Positions 40,753-49,398 of a stretch of DNA of 64,000 bases are shown here, one piece after another. The DNA comes from an uncultured Neglectibacter sp. (GTDB taxonomy: Bacteria; Bacillota; Clostridia; Oscillospirales; Acutalibacteraceae), in NCBI GenBank assembly GCA_904419785.1, contig CAJFSY010000007.1, positions 1 through 64,000 on the forward strand. Reading direction: 5' to 3'. Within the stretch, counting starts at the first letter, position 1. Each line of letters starts with the position of its first letter. A program made the translations under genes and the position numbers. A model generated the notes under the pieces. That model had not been told where the DNA came from and ran no database searches. It saw only the letters and a list, made by a program, of their open reading frames with translations.

Positions 40753-42273
40753 TTATTTCTTGGCAGCTTCCAAAGCAGCCGCTTTTTCCGCTTCCAGATC
40801 AGCCATGTGGGCTTTCTGGTTGAATTTGATAAAGTGCAACACCAGGAAGGCCACAATCAACACGCAGTAGGCGGCCACAAATTCCATATCCGGGCTGTAC
40901 GTACCGGTGAACAGCAATCCTGGGGAGTGGATCATACCAATGCCCGTCAGAGCCAACGCCACCACATTGGTAATGGCAGCTTTCAGCCAATCGTTGTCAA
41001 TGATGAACACAAACACGCAGCCTACCAACAGCCCCACAAATGCCGAGCCGTTGTCAAAAGCCAGGAAGCCGGCCAGCTTGCCCTCAGCCACATTGTCCAT
41101 GATGAAATCCATCACCACAGGCAGAGAAGCCATAATCATAGCAGGGTAATACTTCTTGCTGACCACTTCAAAGGCCTGGGAGTAACTGGAAATACCCACA
41201 AACACCAGGATAGGCAACACCACGGCTTCGGGGATAAAAGCGGTAATAATTGCCGACAGTCCAGTCAAGCCCACAAGAGCGTAGAGGACCACAATGCCAA
41301 GATGGTATCCGGTGCCGGACCCCATCTTCTTCCATCCCGGATATCCCCAATACAGGCCCACAGCCAGCGGATTACCAAACAGTGCTCCCACCATGCTGGC
41401 TACCCCGCAAAGCACCAGGGGCTTTGTGGTGGTAAAGAAGGTATCGCCGCATTCTTTAGCCTGCTCCACCGCCTGGATACCGGTGATAACCTCATTGAGG
41501 GAGAACACAATGATGATGGGCAGGAAAGGTATGGTGGCCGAGAGCACGTCGCCGGAGAAAATTGCAAAAGTCACATTGGGAATATAAAATCCCAGGTTTT
41601 GAAGGGAATCCGTCACGGTGGAAAAGCTCATGGAACCGGTAACCCAAGCGATGCCGACGCCTACAACAATGGCGATCAGGGCGGCAGGCAGCTTTGTGTT
41701 GACCTTTCCCAGGTAGATGACAAAAAGTACGATCAGAGAAAGCCAACCCACCAGAGGCATTTTTAAGGTACCGTCCATGGACTGGAGAATCAAAAACGCC
41801 ATGGCGCCACCGGCCAAAGAACCAAACAGCGCCCCGGCAGGCACGATCTTCAGAATCAGAGGCACCACGAAAGCACCGATGATGAACACAGCGCCGCCAA
41901 TAAAGTGCGCCAGCACGCCCACCCGGAAAGCCAACATAACGTCGCCGGTAGAGTTGTACACCGGCAACATAATGGAAAACAACCATATAAACATACGCCC
42001 TGCCTGGAGACCAGCGGGCACAGCCGTCAGGTCACGGTCACCCCGGCTTTTGGCAATTTGGCGGTAATAAAGCCACAACCCGCCGTTCATAACGATCACG
42101 GTTACCAACACGCCGGGCATCATGGTACCGAACACTGTGGCGCCGTCCAGACCGAAGGTGCCAAGCAAAATAGCCACGGCCACAATCACCTTGGAAAATC
42201 CATCGAAAAACACGCCGATAGAAGCGTCCAAGTCCGCTTTTTTGAACAGTGGGATTTTTACGCTGTCCGTCAT
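40753..42273 (-). CDS. NCS2/AzgA-like purine or uracil-type permease, copy 1
   Basis: The 506-residue membrane protein has about 12 hydrophobic segments and begins with DASIGVFFDGFSKVIVAV. It shares this N-terminal block and the overall layout with copy 2 (42342). The pattern GNPLAVGLYWGYPGWKKMGSGTGY and the FSLNEVITGIQAVEQAK helix are similar to the xanthine/uracil/vitamin C permease (NCS2) superfamily, whose members import nucleobases by proton symport. The actual substrate is unknown. In the same operon as the redox enzymes. Confidence 0.72.
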   Translation of the reverse strand: MTDSVKIPLFKKADLDASIGVFFDGFSKVIVAVAILLGTFGLDGATVFGTMMPGVLVTVIVMNGGLWLYYRQIAKSRGDRDLTAVPAGLQAGRMFIWLFSIMLPVYNSTGDVMLAFRVGVLAHFIGGAVFIIGAFVVPLILKIVPAGALFGSLAGGAMAFLILQSMDGTLKMPLVGWLSLIVLFVIYLGKVNTKLPAALIAIVVGVGIAWVTGSMSFSTVTDSLQNLGFYIPNVTFAIFSGDVLSATIPFLPIIIVFSLNEVITGIQAVEQAKECGDTFFTTTKPLVLCGVASMVGALFGNPLAVGLYWGYPGWKKMGSGTGYHLGIVVLYALVGLTGLSAIITAFIPEAVVLPILVFVGISSYSQAFEVVSKKYYPAMIMASLPVVMDFIMDNVAEGKLAGFLAFDNGSAFVGLLVGCVFVFIIDNDWLKAAITNVVALALTGIGMIHSPGLLFTGTYSPDMEFVAAYCVLIVAFLVLHFIKFNQKAHMADLEAEKAAALEAAKK

Positions 42274-42341
42274 TTTTCTCTTCCTCCTAGTGAAAAGTTC
42301 CTTATGTTATCACGCCCTGCTTTCCAGGGCGCAGATGCCGT

Positions 42342-43883
42342 TTATTGTCTCAAGGGCCCCCTACTTGCCCGGTCCTGCCGGAACAGCAGCCCTTTGGCCA
42401 CCAGCCAGGCTCCCGCCACCAGGTATACCGTGCCGAAGGGAATGCCTTCCGAGGGGAACAGAGCCACCGAAGGGGCATGGATCATGCCGATGAAAGAGCA
42501 AAAAGCCAAAGCCCCCGAGAAAGCCGCTGCGCAGAAGTATTTTTTATCTACCACATAAGCAAGCAAGCCTGCCAGCAGCAAGCTGGAAAGGAAGGCACCG
42601 TTGCCCAGGTATTGGATTCCATTGATAGGCACAGAAAATTCTGCGAACTGTTCCGCTGTCAATGCGTCCAGCGTAGTCCCCGCCGCCTGGACGGAAGAAC
42701 TGATCTGAGTCTGAATATATTGGAACAGAATAGGAATCAGGGATAAGAGCACCACGCTCACATACTTCTTATCCAATTCCTGGAAGGTGCTGGCTGTCAC
42801 AGAGAAGCCCACAAAGATCAGCAACACCATAACCGCTTCCGTTGGAATCAGGGCCATGAGTACTCCGGTCAAACCGGAAAGACAAATAATCAGGTACGCC
42901 GCGGCGTTTGCCAAAGAAAAACCTGCCCGCGCTCCCAGTTCTTTCCAGCCTGGATGACCGAAATATACTGTGGTGGGAAAGGGATTCCCGAACAGGGAAC
43001 CCAAAATGGTAGAGCAGCCATCCATCACCATGGAACGCCGCTCCGGATACCGGTCTCCCGCTGCCTTGGCGGACTCGATACCCTGAAGAGTGGAAAAGAA
43101 ATTGTTCATTTGCAGGGGAATGATCACCGGCAGGAAGGGAAACAGCCCTTTAAATCCCTTGATAATGTCCGCCCCGCAGAAGGTGGGAGGATAAAATCCC
43201 AGGTTGGAGAAGGAGGCGGTGAAGTTCTCCCAGGTCAGGCTTCCGGTAAACCAGGCGATGACAGTTCCCAGCACCACAGCCACAACGCCGGTGGGGATCT
43301 TCTCGAAACGCTTGTCCGCTTTTCCCAAATAGTCGATGATCACCATGCAGAAGGGCAGCAAGGCGTAAATGGGCTTATCAAACACCATGGCAATCCCCAC
43401 GAAAGACAGCCACACCAGCGCCGAGGAAGCCATGTTCCCCATCAGCGCGCTGTGGGGCACCACCTTGATGATCCAGCGGCCAATAAAGCCACCCAGCACC
43501 TCAACGACTCCGCCCAAAAGAGAGGCCGCCAAGCCCACCTGAAAGGCAAGCTCCCCATCGCCTGTCTGCCAGTAAACAGGCCCCATGATCAAATACAGCC
43601 AACCGGTCAGCTGCGAGGCCCCTATACCAAAAGGCTGGGCTGTTACATCCTGACGCTGCTCTTTTTTGGCAAGAGCCCTCGCCTCGTAAAAATACCACAG
43701 GTTGCCCGCAAAAATAGCAAGGCCCACACCCGGAACAATCTTCCCCAGCACAATATCCGCCGGCATGCCAAACACAAATAGCATAATACCTGTAGCGGAC
43801 AGGATTTTTGAAAAGCCGTCAAAGAAAATGCCGATAGTGGCGTCAATATCGCCCTTGCCCCACCAGTGGTACTTAAATTTCAT
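42342..43883 (-). CDS. NCS2/AzgA-like purine or uracil-type permease, copy 2
   Basis: The 513-residue paralogue of the 40753 product is first in the operon. It has the matching start DIDATIGIFFDGFSKILSA, NLWYFYEARALAKKEQRQDVTAQPFG, GNPFPTTVYFGHPGWKELGAR and about 12 hydrophobic segments. Two adjacent copies suggest two different forms of one substrate, or a heteromeric or redundant system. The ATG at 43883 is chosen with GGAG 9 bases upstream; an ATG at 43898 is possible. A strong promoter (43969-43997) and an operator-like repeat precede it. Confidence 0.72.
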   Translation of the reverse strand: MKFKYHWWGKGDIDATIGIFFDGFSKILSATGIMLFVFGMPADIVLGKIVPGVGLAIFAGNLWYFYEARALAKKEQRQDVTAQPFGIGASQLTGWLYLIMGPVYWQTGDGELAFQVGLAASLLGGVVEVLGGFIGRWIIKVVPHSALMGNMASSALVWLSFVGIAMVFDKPIYALLPFCMVIIDYLGKADKRFEKIPTGVVAVVLGTVIAWFTGSLTWENFTASFSNLGFYPPTFCGADIIKGFKGLFPFLPVIIPLQMNNFFSTLQGIESAKAAGDRYPERRSMVMDGCSTILGSLFGNPFPTTVYFGHPGWKELGARAGFSLANAAAYLIICLSGLTGVLMALIPTEAVMVLLIFVGFSVTASTFQELDKKYVSVVLLSLIPILFQYIQTQISSSVQAAGTTLDALTAEQFAEFSVPINGIQYLGNGAFLSSLLLAGLLAYVVDKKYFCAAAFSGALAFCSFIGMIHAPSVALFPSEGIPFGTVYLVAGAWLVAKGLLFRQDRASRGPLRQ

Positions 43884-43924
43884 CTTTCCACACTCCATTT
43901 ACCTGATTTCATATCATTCCCCCA

Positions 43925-43965
43925 CATTGCAAGCGTTTTGTTTAAGACTCAAACTATTTGCAATG
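43925..43965. promoter_or_regulatory. Spaced inverted repeat downstream of the NCS2 operon promoter
   Basis: CATTGCAA-N25-TTGCAATG are perfect 8-base arms lying between the -10 element and the ribosome site of the minus-strand operon, a typical repressor site or an mRNA hairpin. Confidence 0.45.
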
Positions 43966-43968
43966 CAT

Positions 43969-43997
43969 AGAATACTACCAATCCTGTCGTTTGTCAA
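43969..43997 (-). promoter_or_regulatory. Sigma-A promoter of the NCS2 operon
   Basis: Minus-strand TTGACA, 17-base spacer, TATTCT, about 85 bases upstream of the first gene. Confidence 0.82.
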
Positions 43998-44306
43998 TCC
44001 ATTATCAAAGTTTCTCCCACTTTGACAGAAAGCTATTCCGTTTTTATCCAATCGTTTTTTAGAGAAAACCACTTTCTCCTATCGACAAATAGTTTACGCG
44101 TTCATCTAAAGGTTTTGCGCCCTCGGGCACACTTATTCGCTTCACGCAAAATCACGCAGTAAAAAGCGGAAAACAACCAGCCTACACCACTCCAAAAAAC
44201 AAAAGCTGCTGATCTGTTATTTTCCTCGGTGTTAGTTTCTTTTACCTCTTTAAATCCCAAACAGATGCTAAGCGCTTGCCGTTTCTCATTTTTCACTCAA
44301 ACACAG

Positions 44307-44335
44307 TTGCTTTTTAAAAAATAATATCATACAAT
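44307..44335 (+). promoter_or_regulatory. Promoter of the aminopeptidase-EutH genes
   Basis: TTGCTT, 17-base spacer and TACAAT, 68 bases before the start codon at 44404. Confidence 0.7.
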
Positions 44336-44403
44336 CGGTTATAGAAATCCAAATACAACAACCATGTTTGCTTTTACCGCAATACGGTGGAATAGGAGAA
44401 CTT

Positions 44404-45663
44404 ATGAAGAAAGAATTTTACCAAGGGAACCGTGAGAAATTGTATAAACAAATGAAAGAAAACTCCCTTTTAGTGGTGTTTTCCGGCACAGAAGTGCGTA
44501 AAACCAACGATGAATTCTACCCTTTTTACACCAACCGAAATTTTCTCTACCTTACCGGCCTGGATCAAAAAGAACTTGCCTTTATAGCCTGCAAAGACAG
44601 CCTGGGCAGCATAACTGAAAAAGTATTTATTCTGCCTCCCGACATGATGGCTGAACGCTGGAACGGAACGCGCCTTAAACCAGACGAAGTATCAGAACTA
44701 TCCGGAATCGCCCACATCGGCTATACAAGCAGCTTTGAAACCGAATTGCACCGACTGGCCACCAGCGGCAATTATGCCCACCTCTATCTTGATTTGTTCC
44801 GGGTATCCCCTTCTGACCGGGATGAGCCGGCCCACCTTCTTCTCAAACGGGCTGCTTCCGACTATCCTTACCTTGCCATTGAAAACGCTAACATTCTCAT
44901 TCGCCGCCTGCGGACCATCAAACAACCCTGTGAGCTGGAAGCTATGCGGAAAGCCGAAGAGATTACCTGCGCTGGCATTACTTCTATGATGAAAGCCAGC
45001 AAGCCCGGTATGTATGAATACCAATACAAAGCCATATTTGACTATACGTTAGGCCAATATGGTCCTCAGGGCCCAGGTTTTCCGTCAATCATTTCCGCCG
45101 GGAAGAATAATTTCTGCATCCACTATTATTCCTACAAAGGGCAGGCCCATGATGGAGACATGGTGCTGAACGACGTGGGGGCGTGGCATGATTTCCTGAT
45201 GACGGATGTTTCCCGGGGCTGGCCTTGCAACGGAAAATTCAATGAACGCCAAAAACTGTTGTATCAAATCGCTTTGGATACTTCTGACCATATGTTCCGA
45301 ATCATCCGCCCGGGCATGGCCATGAAAGATGTGGATGGGGAATCCCACCGGTACTGTGCCCAGCTTTTAAAGGAAGCCGGGGTATTGGATCATGTGGATA
45401 ACATCGGCAAATACATGTGGCACGGCGGCGCCCATCACGTAGGGTTCGATGTTCACGACGCGGTGGAAACACCTGAAACCGTGGCCCCCAATATGGTTTT
45501 CTGTGTAGATATCGGCATCTATCACGAAGAATGGGGTATTGGTTTTCGTGTGGAGGACAACTGCCTGGTAACGGAAACAGGTTGCGAAAACCTATCTGCG
45601 GCCACTCCCCGCACGATCCAGGCCATTGAGGAAACTATGCGTCAAAACTTTGTGTGTTTCTAA
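44404..45663 (+). CDS. Xaa-Pro aminopeptidase (aminopeptidase P/M24B family)
   Basis: The 419-residue protein has the aminopeptidase P N-terminal domain (FYPFYTNRNFLYLTGLDQKE) and a C-terminal pita-bread domain. Metal ligands are visible: LNDVGAW and TDVSRGWP (two Asp), HHVGFDVHD (His), and VEDN (Glu). The usual EPG-Y glutamate reads VDIGIYHE, an Asp in place of Glu. It should cut N-terminal residues in front of proline in peptides. ATG at 44404 has AGGAGA upstream. The downstream eutH gene starts 8 bases after its stop, so they form an operon. Confidence 0.9.
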   Translation: MKKEFYQGNREKLYKQMKENSLLVVFSGTEVRKTNDEFYPFYTNRNFLYLTGLDQKELAFIACKDSLGSITEKVFILPPDMMAERWNGTRLKPDEVSELSGIAHIGYTSSFETELHRLATSGNYAHLYLDLFRVSPSDRDEPAHLLLKRAASDYPYLAIENANILIRRLRTIKQPCELEAMRKAEEITCAGITSMMKASKPGMYEYQYKAIFDYTLGQYGPQGPGFPSIISAGKNNFCIHYYSYKGQAHDGDMVLNDVGAWHDFLMTDVSRGWPCNGKFNERQKLLYQIALDTSDHMFRIIRPGMAMKDVDGESHRYCAQLLKEAGVLDHVDNIGKYMWHGGAHHVGFDVHDAVETPETVAPNMVFCVDIGIYHEEWGIGFRVEDNCLVTETGCENLSAATPRTIQAIEETMRQNFVCF

Positions 45664-45673
45664 GAGTGGAATT

Positions 45674-46753
45674 ATGAATGAGGCATTGATGATCGTTATG
45701 GCGTGCGGGGCCATACTAGGAGGAGCGGACCGTTTGCGGGGCAACAAATGGGGCTTCGGCGATAAATTTGAAACAGGATTTATGCTGCTCGGTTCCATGG
45801 CTTTATCCATGTCCGGAATGATTTGCCTGACGCCTGTTCTGGCCCAATGGCTTGGGAAAATCATTGTTCCCCTGTATCGTGCAATGGGCGTAGACCCTGC
45901 CATGTTCGGCAGTTTGCTGGCCATTGATATGGGCGGCTATCAGCTGGCGAAAGATTTGGCAGAAGACCCCTTGCTAGGCAGTTATGCCGGGCTCATCGTG
46001 GCGGCGATTTTCGGCTGTACCATTGTGTTTACCATTCCCATAGGCATGGGAATGATCCCCAAAGCGGACAGGCCCCTTTTTGCCCAAGGGATCATGCTAG
46101 GGCTGGCATCCATGCCCGTTGGGCTTGTAATCGGTGGGCTTTTCTGCGGTCTTTCGCTCCTTACCTGCTTACATCAAAATTTCCCCATTTTTCTTATAGC
46201 GCTTTTACTGCTTTGGGGCCTTTGGAAAATCCCCAACAAAATGGTTAAAGGCTTTTGCCTTTTGGCAGAAGGCATTCGCTGGCTTGTAACTATCGGACTT
46301 GTGTTAGCCGCAGTGGAATTCATGACAGGTTTCCACATAATTCCCGGCATGGCTCCTATCGAGGACGCCATGGCCACTGTGTCCTCAATCGGCGTGGTAC
46401 TGCTGGGCAGTCTTCCCCTTGCCGAATTGATCCGGCGAATTTTGGTGAGGCCCTTCGCCTGTTTGGGGCATAAGCTGGGCATGAAGCCCCAAAGCCTGAC
46501 CGCCATGCTGGTAGGTTTTGTCAGCGCTTTGCCCACACTTTCCATGTACCAGGATATGGATGACCGGGGAAAAATTGCGGCCGGCGCGTTTTTGGTCAGC
46601 GGAACCAGTTTGTTGGCCGCCCATATGGCTTTTACCCTCAGCACGGAACCTCTCATGCTGGGCGCCCTGATCGCGGCAAAACTGAGCGGTGCTGTTGCCG
46701 CAGTGCTGTTGGCGCTTTTCTTAACAAGAAAGCTTAATCCCATCTCTACCTGA
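45674..46753 (+). CDS. eutH: Ethanolamine permease, EutH family
   Basis: The 359-residue membrane protein matches EutH: GGADRLRGNKWGFGDKFETGFMLLG near the N-terminus, then AMGVDPAMFGSLLAIDMGGYQLA, and about ten hydrophobic segments. EutH brings in ethanolamine at low external concentration. No other eut gene (EutBC lyase, shell proteins) is in the window, and it is instead paired with aminopeptidase P. The ATG at 45674 has GAGTGGA upstream and lies 8 bases after the previous stop. Confidence 0.88.
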   Translation: MNEALMIVMACGAILGGADRLRGNKWGFGDKFETGFMLLGSMALSMSGMICLTPVLAQWLGKIIVPLYRAMGVDPAMFGSLLAIDMGGYQLAKDLAEDPLLGSYAGLIVAAIFGCTIVFTIPIGMGMIPKADRPLFAQGIMLGLASMPVGLVIGGLFCGLSLLTCLHQNFPIFLIALLLLWGLWKIPNKMVKGFCLLAEGIRWLVTIGLVLAAVEFMTGFHIIPGMAPIEDAMATVSSIGVVLLGSLPLAELIRRILVRPFACLGHKLGMKPQSLTAMLVGFVSALPTLSMYQDMDDRGKIAAGAFLVSGTSLLAAHMAFTLSTEPLMLGALIAAKLSGAVAAVLLALFLTRKLNPIST

Positions 46754-46784
46754 TGATTGCTAACAAACCAAAATCCTTCACAGA

Positions 46785-46822
46785 TAAAAAAGCAGAGCCG
46801 GGAAATTCCCGACTCTGTTTTT
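46785..46822. terminator. Bidirectional terminator between eutH and the GH38-like gene
   Basis: AAAAAAGCAGAG..CCGGGAA / TTCCCG..CTCTGTTTTT hairpin with A and T runs on either side, between convergent genes. Confidence 0.88.
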
Positions 46823-46837
46823 ACTTCTCCAGATATT

Positions 46838-48847
46838 TTACAAGTGCAGGCGGAACGTAAAGCTGGCGTTTTCCTCATACCATAACCGGAAGTTGGTATT
46901 CCAACGATTGTTAAACAGCAAATAGTACAAACCGTCCTCCAGCTTTCCGTATTCTTCATTTTCATCATACAGGTGTTTTCCGCCTACTGACAGCAAGGGC
47001 GCGTGAAGGCTTTCCAGCCGGGTATCCCCATACCGCACTTCCGGGGCCACATGAAGTTTTCGGTTTCCCCCTTCTCTAACGCAATAGGGGTCCACCGGCA
47101 GACCCAATTTCATAATCTGAAGAGGCTGCTTTTCCGAAAAATCAAGACCCATACCAAAAAACAACCCTTCCGGAATACGACTGGCGTCTTTTTGGAACCA
47201 TTCCAGCCGGATGTCTACTGTTTCCCCAAAAATATAGCTGATCACAATCAGCCGGGGCGCTCCATATTCTTCCGCGGCAAAGGCATCCGCTTTCATCCAC
47301 AAGCGCAAAGTATCCTGATCTTGTTCCACGGCTTCTACTGTGTAGGAGAAGGTACGGTCTTCCAGACCATTTACCACGTTTAAGCCCGGTTTGGCAAAAT
47401 CGCCTTCCGCCCATACCCGGGTATGTTCCAAATCACGGTTGTACGCTTCCAAATTATCAAAAACTGTCTGAGCACTGTATACTTGGTAATGCACTCGTCC
47501 CAGCCAGGCATTTTGAAATTCTTTGCCCTCAGGCGCCCGCAACAGCTTCAAACTGCCATCTTCCAGCACCTTCATCTGATAGCCGCGAATAGAAAATTCT
47601 CTCTCCTCCACAGGGTGAACACACACAGGGGCTTGCTCAGGCCGCAACGCACCCAGCTTTTTCCGTGCCTCTTCCCGAAGCGGCAGAGGTAAAGAAGCCA
47701 AGGCGCCTTCCACATAGCCTCTCTGTTCCTCCCAGGACTGTTCCAACATGGAATAGCGGCACTGACCCCGCAAAAAAGTTTCCTGTTCCAAAGCAGCCTG
47801 CCGAAGCAGCTCCCCAGCCGGCAGCACATCCTCTTTAGTGACTAAATCTCTCTCTCGTGCTGCCTGAAAATCCTTTTTCTTCCAGTTTCGGTAGTCTGAG
47901 AACCAGCGCTTAGAATCTCTGCCCCAGGTATGCTCACATACCAGCATCAAGTTCCTGTTTAATTCTCTCCAAGCAGGAGTTTCCACCGCACCGGGCTCGT
48001 CTGCTTTCCATTGGTCGCGGAACCGTAATAGTTCTTCATAGGCACCCACTTTATAGGGATCGGTCCCCACGCCATGAATCCAGGTATCTCCCAACTCCTC
48101 TGTCACTACAGGAAGCTGCTCTTTTTCCGCCAGCACCAGTCTGGCAAATTCATCAATGGTGCCGGAAACAATCTCCGCCCCCGGATATTTTTCCTGAAGC
48201 CTTTCTATTTCTTTCCAAACGTCCTCCGGCTTAGGAGGCCCCATATTGTCCTCTGTATGGGCAAACTCCATAGCATACTGGCCGAATACGCTTGATCCAC
48301 CATAAGCCCCGGCATAGTCCAAAACTACTTCCGCATCGCCATAGCGCAGCCTGCACAAAGGAGGCAAATCTACCAGTTTTGAGGAACCATTCACACCCAC
48401 GTGCAAATACTGGATACCAGCCTCTGCCAGATACGGCACCAGCGTGACAGTATGGGCAGGCACATCGGTCATTTTAGCGGAAATGGTATGACAGCCGAAA
48501 CGTTCATCCAACCGCCGACCAATGCTCAGGTCATACCGAAGCAGTTCGCCGTCCATAAGTTCCGTATGGGTTGTGACCGCTAAACCGTGCCAAGCAATCA
48601 CTCCATCTTTAATGGCTTGTACCAACAGTTCCGGATTCTTGCCGTGTTCCAAATAGTATTCTATCAGGAACGAGCCCACTGTCCACACGAAGTTTCTTTT
48701 GCCATCCCGATTGCATACACGGGCTGTCTCAATAGCGCCGGGGATAAACGCATCCACATAGCGCGCTAAAACTTCTTTTGCGGAATCGGTAAAACCGATA
48801 TCCAAATGGGTCTTATGGATTACAAATACTTTTTTGACAACTCCCAT
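46838..48847 (-). CDS. DUF5054-type glycoside hydrolase family 38-like protein
   Basis: The 669-residue protein starts VFVIHKTHLDIGFTDSAKEV, the metal-binding H-x-H-x-D signature of GH38-like N-terminal domains, as in DUF5054 proteins. It continues with TVGSFLIEYYLEHG, VTTHTELMDGELLRYDLS, KMTDVPAHT (a second Asp site) and DTWIHGVGTDPYK, with a beta-rich C-terminal region from about 400. GH38 enzymes are alpha-mannosidases; this subgroup is uncharacterised as far as I know. No signal peptide, so cytoplasmic. ATG at 48847 has GGGAGGAG 9 bases upstream. A single-gene unit. Confidence 0.72.
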   Translation of the reverse strand: MGVVKKVFVIHKTHLDIGFTDSAKEVLARYVDAFIPGAIETARVCNRDGKRNFVWTVGSFLIEYYLEHGKNPELLVQAIKDGVIAWHGLAVTTHTELMDGELLRYDLSIGRRLDERFGCHTISAKMTDVPAHTVTLVPYLAEAGIQYLHVGVNGSSKLVDLPPLCRLRYGDAEVVLDYAGAYGGSSVFGQYAMEFAHTEDNMGPPKPEDVWKEIERLQEKYPGAEIVSGTIDEFARLVLAEKEQLPVVTEELGDTWIHGVGTDPYKVGAYEELLRFRDQWKADEPGAVETPAWRELNRNLMLVCEHTWGRDSKRWFSDYRNWKKKDFQAARERDLVTKEDVLPAGELLRQAALEQETFLRGQCRYSMLEQSWEEQRGYVEGALASLPLPLREEARKKLGALRPEQAPVCVHPVEEREFSIRGYQMKVLEDGSLKLLRAPEGKEFQNAWLGRVHYQVYSAQTVFDNLEAYNRDLEHTRVWAEGDFAKPGLNVVNGLEDRTFSYTVEAVEQDQDTLRLWMKADAFAAEEYGAPRLIVISYIFGETVDIRLEWFQKDASRIPEGLFFGMGLDFSEKQPLQIMKLGLPVDPYCVREGGNRKLHVAPEVRYGDTRLESLHAPLLSVGGKHLYDENEEYGKLEDGLYYLLFNNRWNTNFRLWYEENASFTFRLHL

Positions 48848-48915
48848 CAAAATTCACTCCTCCCGGAAAATTTGAAAAAATTTTTCATGCTGTAGCCTTC
48901 CGGTAAATATCTTTT

Positions 48916-48933
48916 AAACATCCCCAGATGTTT
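48916..48933. promoter_or_regulatory. Dyad between the -10 element and start of the GH38-like gene, candidate operator
   Basis: AAACATC-CCCA-GATGTTT, perfect 7-base arms, lies just downstream of a minus-strand TATAAT. Confidence 0.45.
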
Positions 48934-49237
48934 GAAAAATATTATACCATAGAACAGCTTTTTTGAAGCCCCTCCACCATACCTTTCATAAAATATTTTT
49001 TGTAAGGGTAAGGAAGACCCAAACCTCGTTTCATTGCAAAAAGTATTATTGACTGTCTTTCACATTGCAGCATATTCATGTCTAATGTTTTGTTTAAAAA
49101 CCAACATTATTCGACTTGTTTTGACAAAAAATATGTCTGTTTTTATCTGAGAGAATAAAAGATTTTAACAATTATTTTTAATGTGCTTTTAATCATGATT
49201 TTTTAAGATAGAAATACAATTTATTATCAAATTCGAC

Positions 49238-49266
49238 TTGCATATCCCGTATAATCATACTATAAT
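49238..49266 (+). promoter_or_regulatory. Promoter of the cyclase-PilZ genes
   Basis: TTGCAT, 17-base spacer and TATAAT, 84 bases before the original-looking start codon at 49351. Confidence 0.72.
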
Positions 49267-49350
49267 AAGCACACCAACAAAGTATACTATATTGGTGTAC
49301 ATTTGTTTGATATTGCTAAAAACAAAAGGAACATCTCACAGGAGGATAGC

Positions 49351-49389
49351 ATGAGCTTTTGCATGGAATTCTTCGAGGAATTAAGATAA
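49351..49389 (+). other. Interrupted 5' end of the cyclase gene (start codon, 12 codons, in-frame TAA)
   Basis: ATG at 49351 has AGGAGG 5 bases upstream and encodes MSFCMEFFEELR, then TAA at 49387-49389. It is in the same frame as the following cyclase gene, whose next residues (LVYMSDPVTYEIVYMN) continue the expected PAS-domain strand. A single base change (for example GAA to TAA) would join them. The start of the cyclase therefore looks broken by a nonsense codon, or is subject to recoding/reinitiation. Confidence 0.65.
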
Positions 49390-49398
49390 TTAGTTTAT

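Larger units (their letters stand above)
43884..44403. other. Divergent 520-base intergenic region
   Basis: AT-rich gap between the NCS2 operon and the aminopeptidase-EutH pair. It holds two promoters, the 8-bp-arm inverted repeat at 43925-43965 and no convincing gene; a 64-codon frame at 44102-44296 lacks a ribosome site. Confidence 0.7.
48848..49350. other. AT-rich divergent intergenic region
   Basis: About 500 bases with no credible gene. It contains a minus-strand TATAAT at 48941-48946 for the GH38-like gene, the dyad at 48916-48933, and the plus-strand promoter of the cyclase gene at 49238-49266. Confidence 0.7.

Noticed and set aside
44102..44296. A 64-codon minus-strand frame in the NCS2/aminopeptidase gap
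   Set aside because: It starts with GTG, has no ribosome site or promoter, and the sequence shows no family resemblance. It is probably chance in AT-rich DNA.
49121..49149. TTGACA at 49121 as the cyclase promoter
   Set aside because: The -10 position reads TATCTG. The TTGCAT-17-TATAAT at 49238-49266 is a better and closer promoter.
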